Of a stretch of DNA of 49,111 bases, positions 21,258 through 33,200 are shown in pieces. The stretch's first letter is position 1. Each line of letters begins with the position of its first letter. A model generated the notes under the pieces. The model worked only from the letters and a program-made list of their open reading frames with translations. It made no database searches and had not been told where the DNA came from. The position numbers and the translations under genes were made by a program. Origin of the DNA: Welwitschia mirabilis (lineage: Eukaryota; Gnetophyta; Gnetopsida; Welwitschiales); contig JBOZIK010000001.1 in assembly GCA_051453625.1 (NCBI GenBank), forward strand, positions 24,443,599 to 24,492,709, read 5' to 3'.

Positions 21258-21987
21258 TAATCATAAGCATAGAACAGATGATGAGTGTATGATTGGATAG
21301 TGATGGAAGGTTATGAATGAGGTAATAAGTAAAATGACAAATAAAAATACATGATTAACTAAAATAGAAATAAATTGAAATGATTTTATGAGAGATAGGA
21401 GGTAATAAAATGAGAGAGAAAAGAAATGAGACTAATGATCAAGGAAAAGCACATGACAAAAGGAATCTACATACTGATAGGTGATAAATTAACTAAAGAG
21501 TGGAAATAGTTTTAAGTAAATTTAAAGTAAATGCGAGAGATGACTTTGAGATGATCAATTGTGAATACCAAGAAAAGACTAGGTGAAAATGAATAAATAG
21601 AGACATGAAGAAGATTGATTTCAATGCATCTAAATGTCAACTTATCCATTTCTATTGGTATGAATCATAAAACTATTCGATGTCATTAACAATGGTCTAA
21701 TGCTAAATAACATAGAGTTTCATATGATTAAGACAGTGATTATGAGAATATCTATGGTTATTTTATAAAGTATCAATATAATGTCAAAACTACAACTCAA
21801 CCCAATCATTGGCTGTAACAACAAGTGATACCTTATCAACTTATCATCCAATAATTAATATGTTCTAAATGCTCGCAAAGTGATAGCTTCAGAGTTATGA
21901 AAAATCAACTCAATGGAATTTTTAGAAAACACCATTCATCATGATGAGGGGAGTGCAACCACTGCCAAGAGCATAAAGATCCACAAG

Positions 21988-22087
21988 NNNNNNNNNNNNN
22001 NNNNNNNNNNNNNNNNNNNNNNNNNNNNNNNNNNNNNNNNNNNNNNNNNNNNNNNNNNNNNNNNNNNNNNNNNNNNNNNNNNNNNNN
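21988..22087. other. Assembly gap (100 N)
   Basis: A run of 100 N. The flanks CATAAAGATCCACAAG and TAAACTTGACAC are not duplicates. Confidence 0.99.
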
Positions 22088-23796
22088 TAAACTTGACACT
22101 CTAATACTTAAAAAATAAAACCTCTTTATACAATTAAATCTAAATCTAAAGACTTAATATTAGTCCAATAAAATTATGTAAGATGTAATTTAATTTAATC
22201 ATTAAAAAAATTACATCTGTTATTTAAAGTATTTTATGTTGTTTATTCATCAAATGACAAGAGTGACTTAAAATGTTTAAAAATGATAGCATAGAATGTG
22301 TTTTTTATTAAAAACACCCCATTTTTACCCTAAAGGGTAAGGATTAAGATCAGATCCATGAAAATACGTTTAAGAAGTTAAGTTCAAGCCTTTTTTTATT
22401 TTTATTTTTTTAAAAGAATAGGAATTTGAAACAGTGAAGTGAAACATTGGAAAATGATAAAACGGACTATGTTTTTTACTGGAAATACCTAGGTTTTACC
22501 CTAAAGGATATGGATTAAGCTCATATTTATAAAAATATGATTTAAAATTTATATTTTAAAACCTTTAAACTTTTATAAATAAAAAGAAAATTGCTAATTC
22601 CAATAAGGAAAAGAATACATTTCTTAAGGAGGGACGACTGACTAATGCACAATAGAAAGGAAAACACTGAGATGAGAAGGCATAAAAGTGAGTAAGATAA
22701 TGTGTAAATAAGATCACATTACAAAAGTAACCACATTTGAGATTTTATAGAGAAGGTGTATAAGCAAAAATGCAATAAAAGTAACTAAGAGAAATATGAT
22801 GGTTAGGGAGAGATTTGATCATGTGGAAGGGAGGAAAAGGACACATGCTTCTTGCAAGGAAATCAATCATGCATTACTGAAAATCATTATAATACAATGG
22901 CAGTTAAATTTTAAATAATCCATTTCTTTCATTTAACAGGTGCCTTCTTGATGTAATGGTAAAAGAGCAAACGATAGGAAAAAAAAGGTGGTCATTATGA
23001 TTCTGTAATCTCCCTTTTTCTTTTACTTCTTCTTTATTTAAAAAAAAATCTAACAAAACACATTAAGGAAAACCTTGCCAAATATAATTGCTCATACTTC
23101 AGTTTCCTTATTTATTATGTGATTCTGGAGGCATCTTAAGTTTAAGTATCCTCATAAAAATTAATTAAGTCTATCAATGATTATCTAAAATATAGGACCT
23201 ACATTATTTATGCTTATTTAATAGAAGAAGTAAATTGAATTGAGAATGAATAGAAATTAATGTTATCATTTATACATTCCATAAAATATTAAATTATCTT
23301 TAAGCAGGATTCTTGATAAAAATCTAATATATGCATGCTTTATTAACTTAAAAATGAAATAGCACTATTATATAAGAACTAATATTTCTTCATCAATGAA
23401 ATATCACCACTTAAGAATTAAATACAATATTAATTTCAAATGAAAGTTTGCAAGAAAAACAATTAATAACAATCTTCTAGGAGTTATAGAAATGCTTAAG
23501 CAATTATTTTCAAAAATAAGAAAATTCCATAATAACACCAAGCTTAAAATCCTTCTGCCTCATTCATCAAGGATTTTCCCGCAAAACATGCATGGTGTGA
23601 GAACTGTACCTCTATAGTTCTTAGTATGATCCATAGTAAGGTTTAAGATAAGGAGGTTTTCAAGAACCAGAAAGAATCTATAAAATTATTAGATGACCAA
23701 AAACCTCAAATCAATACATCAATCGAGGTATAATATCCAGATCTTATGAAAACTTTTAATGAATAGTATGCCCTGTTAAAGGGGTGTCAATTATCC

Positions 23797-23965
23797 ATTA
23801 TCTACTAGATCATTCCTATGGCTAATAGGAATCCTTCAGGTGGGATAACCCCTTGAAGCTACATGTATTATGCAACATCTAGATGGATAACCATCCAAAC
23901 ACTGACAACCATTCCTATGGCCAGTAGGAGCCCTTCAGGTGGCCCAGCCCCTAAAACCACATGAT
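23797..23965 (+). repeat. Pair of imperfect direct repeats
   Basis: CATTCCTATGGCTAATAGGA, CCTTCAGGTGGG and CTACATG recur about 105 bp later as CATTCCTATGGCCAGTAGGA, CCTTCAGGTGGC and CCACATG. No coding frame is conserved between the two. The function is unknown. Confidence 0.75.
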
Positions 23966-24715
23966 TTGATTACAATAAGCTTTAACCATCAAATACAATC
24001 ATATCAAGGATATGCACAAGAAAAGATTTACTTTAAGTATGTAAAATATATAAGAGTTAACTAGGACATTATAGATAAACAGATTTGCATGAATCAAAAA
24101 GAGATCAAAGAACACCATAAGACCATACACAAACATGGTGATTTCAATACAAATTACATAAGAAAGGACAAAAAAAGAAGCACAAATTAAAAAACCATAC
24201 CAATTTTTAAGAGGAACTCAAGATCTTGTGAAGGCTGTAAGTGGTCAAGGCTTTTCTAAGCTTTAAGACTCAATAGCAAAGTGTTCTCCATAAACGAAAG
24301 TAAGGGAAGAGGAGAAGAAGATTCCTATTTATAATTAAGGTTTGATGGAATATAAAGAGTCATGGGCATATACAGACAAACAATATAAGTGACGGTGGTT
24401 ATATGATGGGGATTTCCATTACCTTATCTAGCCACTAGAAAAAATAATAAATATCAATTAAGCTTACATAAATAACAAGTAATGAGATGTTAGTAGTAAT
24501 AAAAACATTTCATAACATGATAGTAGTTTCAGTAATACACATTAAGCATTTCAAATTCAAATCCACAACTTATTGATATATATATTTTTCAAATTGAGAA
24601 TTTGAATGAATAATCCAAAACACAAAGAAATAATTATGAAACTATTAGCAATAAAGAAAAACATACAAGATTTATCATAAATTATTAGCCTTAAAATATT
24701 TAAACGTAAGTCTTG

Positions 24716-24732
24716 AAATTTGGGATGTGACA
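24716..24732 (-). other. Possible LTR terminus
   Basis: TTTGGGATGTGACA reads TGTCACATCCCAAA on the minus strand, a common start of plant Gypsy LTRs (TGTCAC...). The base after it opens GACAT, a possible target duplication. I could not find the partner end, so this may be a solo or truncated LTR, or chance. Confidence 0.3.
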
Positions 24733-24929
24733 GACATTAAGGTTAATTGTTGCATGATCAGACTAGTCAATGGTTAAGGTGGTTAGCTTGGTTAAGGAGG
24801 ATAAGTCAGTTAAGAAGGTTGATAGACTACTACAATGCTCTTTGGATTATTCAGTTTGTTGTTGTTCTTTTTTTCTTTTCTTGTTAATTTACCTTGTGAT
24901 TAGTTACCATACTTAATGGCACCCTTTTC

Positions 24930-26005
24930 TCTTCTTACAACTTTAATTCTTGTTGTGAGTATAACATCTTATTCAAATGTCTCGAATGACTGCATTCTAA
25001 GGTGTTCAGAAACATATAGAATACACGACTTGGTAAAGAGATATGACATATCTGTGATAAGGGTTTCCAATTGTAAGGCAGTAACTCTCTATCGTTGAGC
25101 GTAGTCATGTATAGTTTCATTGAATTATTGTCTCATTATTATCAAGAAGTCTAAGGTCATTCGTTTCGTGATGTTAATTGAGTAATTTTGTATAAACATC
25201 TTGAATAGTTGTTTCAAACTTGTGATAGAGTAAGTTGCCAAGTGATGGTACCATTCAAAAGTTTGTCGTCTAAAAGACTGATAAACTAGGTGACACGCTA
25301 TGTTTCATTCTATGTTATACATGTGACAAGAGTGTTTAAAGTTTCTCACATGGATAGATATTCCACACCTGTGAATTTTTCGAAGTCAGGCATTTCACTA
25401 AGTGAGATGATTTTGTCAGGGACAGAAGGGTGAATCGGTATATCATCAAAATCTGTGTCGAGGTAATTCTTCTTGTTTTAAAGGCCTCGTTTAATGTCAT
25501 TGATAGCCTCCCAAAGCATGTTGAATTTAGTTGACTGAATTTGAGGTTTATCTTTCCTAGGTTATTGATTTTTTTATCGTTCCTCATCAATCGCAACATA
25601 CTCAAATAAGTTATCATCATCATAATCTTTCTCTAGGATTTCTAATCCAGGTTTCCATGATGTCTTAGGTTTTTCTTTGTGACCTCATTCATTTACAAAT
25701 TCTTTGTTTTCATTGTATTTTTGAGAAAATGAGTCCTTAGGGAGAACCTTGTTTTCATCGTCTAACAGTACTAGCTTTCTAATAGCTAATGATCATATCC
25801 TTTTAATGGGATGGGTTAGATAGCCCTCCCAATAACTTCTATAATCATTCATGGCACGAAGTTGATCTGGGGCAAAAGTTAAAGGATGTTGTTGGATGAG
25901 TGCCTTATACTCATCCTTAGAAATGGATGCTTTTTTCTTACGGTTTGATACTAGCATTACGGCTGTTATAGAGTACAACAAGCTGGTAGGCAAAGGGTAA
26001 AACAA
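24930..26005 (-). pseudogene. Gypsy-type gag remnant
   Basis: Gag forms the retrotransposon's particle. On the minus strand, the 26005-25793 frame contains KDEYKALIQQHPLTFAPDQL. The stretch near 25430-25380 reads DKIISLSEMPDFEKFTG, like the opening of plant Ty3 gag domains. Near 25270-25100 another frame reads TFEWYHHLATYSITSLKQLF and later HDYAQR followed by a stop in place of the usual Trp and then RVTALQ. This is the Retrotrans_gag pattern, including the Q-R-W motif. The frames are shifted relative to one another and hold several stops, so the gene is dead. Its place beside the PBS fits a gag. No protease, RT or integrase was found further along. Confidence 0.7.
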
Positions 26006-26045
26006 ACATAATTGATCAAGAAACGATTAAGGAAACGATAAGGGA

Positions 26046-26061
26046 CCTCCTTCTAGCGCCA
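26046..26061 (-). other. Primer-binding site of the Gypsy-type element
   Basis: On the minus strand the bases after the LTR end (GTCGTAACA) are ATTT and then TGGCGCTAGAAGGAGG. A TGGCGC-type PBS a few bases inside the 5' LTR is usual for plant Ty3/Gypsy elements. It fixes copy B as the 5' LTR side of a minus-strand element. Confidence 0.75.
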
Positions 26062-26884
26062 AAATTGTTACGACTATTTTTCACAATATTATATTTATGA
26101 TTTCGCTTTGATTTTTGAACTTAGTTTAATCGGATGGGTGTTATTCTATTATGCTTAAAATGCGAAAGGAGTTTAAACACTAAAAATTTTACAATAAAAT
26201 ACTTTATTAAAAGCAGTTATAATCAAAACATATTGAGTATAATTTGTATTGTGAATGGCTTTGCAAATAAAGTAATGAAGTAAAAAGATGATTAAAATTT
26301 AGTAGATGCTCATATGGGTAAATACATGTATTTAAATAACTAGCCCAAATGTGATATCATAAATATCTTGAGAATTTATCCAAACAATAGTGATGTAAGT
26401 CTTGATCAGAGTTCTAAATTTAAACATAAGTTTCTTTCATCTCTAAGCTATGCGATAGTGTTTGAAAACTATCCTGTGGACAAGGTTTTTATTAAATTAA
26501 AAGAGAATTGCTATAACTTATTAGCATTAATACCATCCATAATCAAAATGAAAGCTATATTGCCTAAAAGATGGAAAACCGCATGTGTAATTTGTTTTAG
26601 GAAGGAAAAGAAGAGACAATGAAATAACGGGTAAGGGAAGGGTAGAAATAACAAGTAAAGGAAGGGTAGAGAATTTAGATCAATAAAGGAGCGATTGTCA
26701 AATTCTACTCAAGATAAAATGCTTTGTGGCTATGTCTTTCAACCAAGGACAAAATCATTTCTAGATAAGCCTTCGAAATAAGCGCACAATGGAATTTATT
26801 ATTAATCAGTAGTGAAGAGCTATAGATAACGCATAAAAGATTTCATCAGTCATAATGTGTAGAAATAGGGAACTAGAGATATGT

Positions 26885-27505
26885 ATTTTAAACAAACGTA
26901 ATTTCTGATTCCAAAGCTCAAAAGCATATCACAGAATTATAATTACAACTCAGCAAATAACGCACATTGTTTTGAATTTTATGTTTGAACATTCATAGAA
27001 TCATAACGTTGCTATTAGAAATAAGCGTAAAGAAGAACCTGGAGAACTGTCAAATTCTTAGGTAGAATCCTGTGTGTAAATAAAGATCTCTAATACTCAG
27101 TTTGATGCAAGCGAAGTTTTTGGTATCGGAGCGATTGTGCCAATGATTTTTTCTGCTACTTTGAAATCTGTCTCTCGGCGTTTCCCTGGGGTGTTTTTCT
27201 CTCGTGTGCGTCTTTGATCTGTTTCTCTGATCTCGTCGATCTCCCTCCGCTGTCGTCTGTAAGCGTCGCTCTGGGTGTGAGCGCTGATTCTGATGCGTTT
27301 TCTGTCTTATCGCGTTCTTCTGTTCTGTCTCCTCTCCTGATCTGCGATGCGCGTTCTCCTTTCTTGCGTCTGCTCGCCGTTCCCCCCTTGCTGTCGTCCT
27401 CTGTTCTAGCTTTTACTTGATGCGGTACCTTGGCATTTCTTCTGGTCCTTCGCCCTTCTGGCGTTGTCTGCTGTGCTTTGCCGATCCGTTGCGGTCGCCC
27501 TGATG
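26885..27505. other. CpG-rich segment of copy B
   Basis: The interval 27160-27420 contains about 27 CpG sites by eye, far above the rest of the window. A 137-codon open stretch on the minus strand (27569-27156) is rich in Arg, Lys, Glu, Ser and Thr. Its counterpart in copy A is broken, and it shows no family signature. It may be an untranslated or low-complexity piece of a captured gene or part of the original LTR. Confidence 0.5.
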
Positions 27506-27940
27506 CTGCGTGTGAGAACGGCAGCTCTGGAGGTGCATTTGAAGACAACGGAATAAGGAAATTGACCACATTGACAAACTGCGTAGGGAGGCCCAGAGAG
27601 GCAAGGTGCCGTTATGATGCAGGGGAGGCTGAGAACTTGTTAAGCCGCATTAGGCAACCCTGTGACAAAGAATGGGGAGCTTTCAACTGGAGTCACCCAC
27701 ACGCAGATTCTGTCTGTGGATTCGATGATATTAGAGACTACGAACAATTTCAGATGCTCCAAAACCGATAGAATATGCAATGACATCTTCGAAGTAGTTC
27801 TTTTTTCTATCAAGTAATCCTTTGTGATTCTCATAGCTTCCGAGAGCCTGTTCATCTTGCCCAATCGAACCGATAGATGTACAAGATTTACACGATTTCC
27901 CCAAGATGCCTGACTGTTCTCATTAAACATTTCCTCTGCG
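27505..27940. other. Unidentified captured segment, copy B
   Basis: Collinear with 17440-17915, with a 23-bp deletion near 27733 relative to copy A. The plus strand is open from 27430 to 27771 and contains KEWGAFNWSHPHADSVCGFD. The minus strand is open from 27972 to 27640 and contains DRICVWVTPVESSPFFV. Both strands are open in copy A as well, so openness alone does not pick the real frame. I cannot name the gene. Confidence 0.35.
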
Positions 27941-27947
27941 CCCCGTA

Positions 27948-28170
27948 ATGGGCTTTCCGGACTCTCCAACACTCTTCACCTTTTTGCTGTCTGTCTATGA
28001 CGGTCACGCTGGTTCTCAGGCTTCAGTCTATTACAAGGGCCGTTTCCATGAATTGCTTGCAAAAGAATTAAGAAATGAACATCCATTTTCCAGAGAAATG
28101 GCTGATTGGAATAGAGTGATGTCTGCCTGTTTCAAGAAGATGGATATGGCAGTAGGAGGAATGCGTGTGA
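27948..28170 (+). pseudogene. PP2C protein phosphatase fragment, copy B
   Basis: The plus strand reads SVYDGHAGSQASVYYKGRFH, LLAKELRNEHPFSRE and DWNRVMSACFKKMDMAVGGM, the N-terminal half of a plant PP2C catalytic domain around the first metal-binding motif. The motif is DGHAG instead of DGHGG. A 4-bp insertion (TCTG) just before VYDG shifts the upstream frame relative to copy A. Only about 60-65 residues are kept before the sequence runs into unrelated material and a stop at 28182. Intact family members dephosphorylate Ser/Thr, and many plant members act in ABA signalling. This one is a fragment. Confidence 0.8.
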
Positions 28171-28342
28171 TTCACAAAGAGTAAATCATAGCAGCCAATA
28201 TTCCTCACGTTCTCAACTCCTCTTCAGGAGAGCCATTCAAGCCATGCGATGCCCGAAAGCACGCCTGAAATGGAACGAACTTGACCTGGATGAGTAACAC
28301 AGTTTGCTGCAGGAACCGTGGACTGAACCAATGTCGAGCAAC

Positions 28343-28442
28343 NNNNNNNNNNNNNNNNNNNNNNNNNNNNNNNNNNNNNNNNNNNNNNNNNNNNNNNNNN
28401 NNNNNNNNNNNNNNNNNNNNNNNNNNNNNNNNNNNNNNNNNN
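28343..28442. other. Assembly gap (100 N)
   Basis: A run of 100 N at the end of the first of two ~150-bp repeated blocks. This leaves the real structure of the extra segment in doubt. Confidence 0.99.
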
Positions 28443-28486
28443 ATGCCCCTGGACAGGACTTGAGTCCCATTCAGAGCATCGACAAA

Positions 28487-28620
28487 CCAGCCTTCTTTTT
28501 TAGCGCTATCCAAGAAAGGACCAAGGCTAGAACTATTGCTACTAGAATCCTTACCAGCCTTCTTTTTTAGCGCTATCCAAGAAAGGACCAAGGCTAGAAC
28601 TATTGCTACTGAAATCCTTA
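28487..28620 (+). repeat. Two tandem copies of a 67-bp unit
   Basis: CCAGCCTTCTTTTTTAGCGC starts at 28487 and again at 28554. The two units are almost identical. On the minus strand they read as part of a protein-like stretch (GPFLDSAKKEGW) that continues to DRLEQQ near 28680. It may be a captured exon, but I do not recognise it. Confidence 0.9.
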
Positions 28621-28624
28621 AGTT

Positions 28625-29160
28625 TAGCAGGAAATAGGAAAATTCGTAACCTGCGTTGCTTGCTGTTGGACTGCTGCTATTGCTGCTCTAGTCTATCATA
28701 CTCCATCATGTTCTCTAGGTCTTCGTCGGTCAAAAGCGCAAGACGAATTGGTCATCATCAACACTACACGAATCGCCCTGCAATCAAACCAAACATAGAT
28801 GCACGAAGATTTATCAAAAAAAGATCTAATTAAATAGAGGAAAAAGTTGAAGAAGTTAACGCAGCTATAGTACCACAAGCCAGTGGACAGAGAAGGCGGA
28901 AGAAAGCGCATCGGGCGCTCCGTTAAGAGTCTAGACTTTTTGCACAAAAGTCAGTCCCGAAAGAATTCGCTGTTAATGGGCATCGTCAATAACAAGTTCC
29001 AAAGAATGAAGAGTGTATCATGCTATAATGCATTAACACATGACATGTATAAAAGGCAGGACTTACATATATATATATATATATGACAAATGTATGACAT
29101 GCATCACTTGTCCTTCTCATTTTATAAGAGATTGAAGGTTCTTTACCCTGGTTCTTTATT
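28625..29160. other. Unidentified sequence with a TATA-like motif and AT microsatellite
   Basis: The minus strand around 28735-28660 reads LTDEDLENMMEYDRLEQQ, a protein-like stretch without a family match. TGTATAAAAGGCAGG at about 29046 resembles a TATA box and is followed by a (TA)n run at about 29066-29084. No matching sequence is present in copy A. No gene can be assigned. Confidence 0.4.
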
Positions 29161-29164
29161 TTAT

Positions 29165-29364
29165 CCAATAAATTTTTAAGGTCTTATAAATGTAATTGAG
29201 GAAAATTCCAATTCCAATCTTCAGTTTCATACGTGCATAATGTAAGTTAAATACAGTCGGCCACCCAATAAATTTTTAGGCTCTTATAAATGTAATTGAG
29301 GAAAATTTTAATTTCAATGTTCAGTTTCATACGTGCATAATGTAAGTTCAATACGGCCACGTCG
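29165..29364 (+). repeat. Two tandem copies of a 100-bp unit
   Basis: CCAATAAATTTTTA begins at 29165 and 29265. Both units contain GTAATTGAGGAAAAT and CATACGTGCATAATGTAAG. The units end shortly before the second ~150-bp block of the extra segment. Confidence 0.9.
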
Positions 29365-29449
29365 TTGACGTTATCATAGCAGCCAATATTCCTCACGTTC
29401 TCCTCTTCAGGAGAGCCATTCAAGCCATGCGATGCCCGAAAGCACGCGT

Positions 29450-30022
<573 letters not shown>

Positions 30023-30250
30023 TTGATCTTAGGTTCTATTAAGCATTTCAATGAATTTATATTTATAAAAAAATTGTGTTTAATAAAAGTAATTTAAGGT
30101 GTTATAGCCTTAGAGGAAGCATTTCTTGCTAGAACAAAGGAAAAAGAAGATTTCTCTAAGATATCTACTTCAAAATCTTCGCAAAAATAGTATTTCAATA
30201 GAAGAATATATTGGAAATCCTTGGAGGAAGCATTTCTCGCCAGAATAAAG
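30023..30250. other. Junction interval with a short direct repeat
   Basis: Actin similarity ends at about 30022. GGAAGCATTTCTTGCTAGAA near 30115 recurs as GGAAGCATTTCTCGCCAGAA near 30226. The minus-strand open frame here simply reads the repeat twice (LARNASSK). No LTR terminus was recognised. Confidence 0.5.
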
Positions 30251-30254
30251 TTTA

Positions 30255-33200
30255 GAATGATATCTGATAATTTGATAGCCATCAAGAAACCTATTCTAAT
30301 TTTGATAGTGTTTTTCATTTATCAAGAGGATTAGGACCTAAATATCAATCCTTTGATCTTGTTCAACTTTTAAAACCTTCATACCCTTCTTTTTAGAAAT
30401 ACCCTCTTACTCTTGAATCTCATAAACAAGGGCTACAAGCCTAAGAAAATTCAACTCAACTTGATTGTACTCGAACTTTTGTGGGACAAAGAGTAAAGGT
30501 CACTATCATGGTTGCACTTAAGAAGGTAGATTCAATCAATATTCCCACTTAGGTGGCCATTGCTTTGCTTTTATAGAATAATGCAATTTTAGACTTCCTA
30601 GGATATAACTTCAATTAAAATCAATGAGGTTACTCTTCTCCTACTGGTACAATTTCCTTTGACCAATAATCTCATTTCTTTTCATTTGTAAGAGTAGTCT
30701 TAGCTTAACTCGTAATTCAAATATTTGAATCTACATAGCAAAATTCTTCTTGTTAGATATGTCGTTAGTGGGGACAATGCTCGTTCGTGTTGGAATTGAT
30801 TTGGTTATTCTTACTATCCATAGGATTTTTTCCTAAGGCTTGGCTACATTATTAGTGATTTAGGTACTTCAAAGAAAATTAGACCCATATATTAGTAGTG
30901 ATGTCACGTATATTGGTGATGACAATGTGCCTAATATCAAAAAGAATCTTCTCTTCATTAATCGACTTATTAAAGACAATTTTTAGATTGTAAAATTCTC
31001 ATCTTCGAGCTTTGTTGTTAAGGATCCTCAAACTTAAAAGTTGCTGGCTGAGGGAACTAAAAAAGTAGAATTTTTTGCATGAGAAAATGGAATTCAAAAA
31101 CAATCCACTGCCATTGAAAAAATGAAAAATCACTTGAAGCAATGTGGAATCAATAGCTAGGTCATGCAAACTTTATGTTATAACAACATCTTAACTTAAA
31201 TAATTAAATTGAAGTTAGTAGTTCGATTAAAAAGTAAATCATATGTGCAAGTTATCAAATGGAAAAAGAGTTGTAGACTTCCATTTTCTCTATATAACGA
31301 AATTTTGGTACTTCCTTTGCATTGTGATCAATGGAGAATAATTCCTATTTTATCTACTTAGATTTTTAAATATTATGTAATATTTGTTGATGACTATACA
31401 TATTATACATGGCTTTTTCCTCTTAAGTGAAAATCAAATTTTTATGTTTACTTTCTTAATTTCTGATGCCTTACCCCCATCTAATATGATGCTAAAATTT
31501 AACTTCTTCAAATGGATGGAGGAGGAGAGTTCATGAAAATATGATTCTTAAAGCATCTTATTAGTTGTGGGATTCAAAGGCAATTGTCTTATCCTATAAC
31601 TCTACGCGCAATGACGCTAAATGCTAAGATGCCATTAAAATATTGGATTGATGATATCTCAACTATTGTTTATCTAATCAATTGTCTCCCTTCCTTAATG
31701 CTCAACATATAATCTAAAGTTTTGTCTTTCTGTTCACAGTCTACTTAATCTTTTTGAAAGGTTTTTGGTTGTAGATGTTTTCCTTTTGTCACAAATCATA
31801 ATCCACACAAATTGGCATCATGATCATATCCATGTATTTTTATTGGTTATAGCTCTGTACACAAGGTTCTCTCCTACTTAAAAGGTTTGCATCTCAAGAA
31901 ATGTAGTTTTTGTTGAATATTTATTACCTTATGTCAATACTGCATCGCTTCATACTCCATTTGATATGGAAGGAAAAGTAACTACTTTTCCAAAATCTGA
32001 TGAAATATATTCAAAAGTTACTAATAAGATGTAACATGAAATTCATCATTATAGAAATTGAATACAATTCCCATTTCCTTTTAATTCAGTTCGTAATTCT
32101 TGTGTTTGTGATGATGTTGTTAAACCATCCACTAATTGTACTATTGATAATGATTTATTAAATAATATACATGCAACTCCATCTCAAAATGCATATTTGG
32201 TTGATCCCTCTAATTTAGCTCCATTCACATTGACTCCAATCTCTAAGTCTACTACATTAGTATCACTCTCTCAGGAAAGAAACTCTATTTTTTCTATTGA
32301 TTCTCCTAATTTAAGATGCTCCACTTGTGTTCATTGAAACCCCACTTATTTGTAGGATTATCAATGCAATGCAATTTATACTAATTCATTTAAGGAAGTT
32401 TCCTCTCATATTGTAGAACCTAATTTGGAGAAGCCTCAAACTCAAAAAAGTACCGTAAAAAATCCTCACTGAGTGGAAGCCATGAAAGAGGAATTCAAGG
32501 AACTTTATGACAGTAATACGTGGATTTGGGCTCCTTGTCAACTACCTATGGATGTTGTGGGTTCTCATAGGGTTTTTCATAATAAGTTGAAATCAAATGG
32601 CTCATAGGGTTTTTCATAATAAGTTGAAATCAAATGGCTCCATAGATTACTATCATGCTCATTTAGTTACTAGAGGTTTCATTCAATGCCTTGTTGACTT
32701 ATTGAAACCTTTACTCCAATTTTTAAACACACTACCATGTGGTGAGTGCTTGCTCTTATTACCATTTTTCCATGGCCTATGCACCAATTGGATGTTAAGA
32801 AGACAATCTCATGTGGATTTCTTAAAGAAACTATTGACATGGAGCAACCTTCAGGATTTATTGATTTGTCAAAACTAGATCATGTTTGTCTTCTTTAAAA
32901 GTCAATCTATGGCTTAAAACAAGCACCATGTGCTTACTTTGATAGGTTGTCTGTCCACCTCTGGCACATTGGCTTCATTTGCAATAGATCAAATTCATCA
33001 TTTTTTGTGTATCATAGAACAACTAACATTGTCCTGTTATTACTTTATATGGATGAAATACTCCTTACATGACATGATTCCTTTTCTCTTTTCTAAAATC
33101 ATAGCTTAATTTCAGACTGAGTTTCCTATGAACAACTTGGAACCATTAGATTCTTTTTTGGGCATTGACGTACAAGAGTTCTCTAGTGGCACATTTCTTT

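Larger units (their letters stand above)
20600..24725. other. AT-rich interior, no recognised gene
   Basis: In the Gypsy reading this is internal sequence, where pol would be expected, but I find no RT, RNase H or integrase motif on either strand. It holds two N gaps, paired ~55-bp direct repeats near 23797-23960, and two similar stretches with CCTAAAGG(G/A)TA at about 22331 and 22500. It may contain further nested or solo LTRs that I cannot delimit. Confidence 0.5.

Noticed and set aside
22930-23010. tRNA-like / SINE head (GATGTAATGGTAAAAGAGC with a distant B-box-like GATTCTG)
   Set aside because: The A- and B-box matches are weak and there is no clover-leaf or tail. It is probably chance in AT-rich DNA.
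23797-23965. Possible CRISPR-like or satellite array
   Set aside because: Only two imperfect repeat units are present, with no regular spacers, and the context is plant transposon DNA.
27156-27569. 137-codon Arg/Lys/Glu-rich minus-strand frame in copy B
   Set aside because: The matching sequence in copy A is not open, the protein is low-complexity, and the openness follows from CpG-rich composition. I keep it only as a CpG-rich segment.
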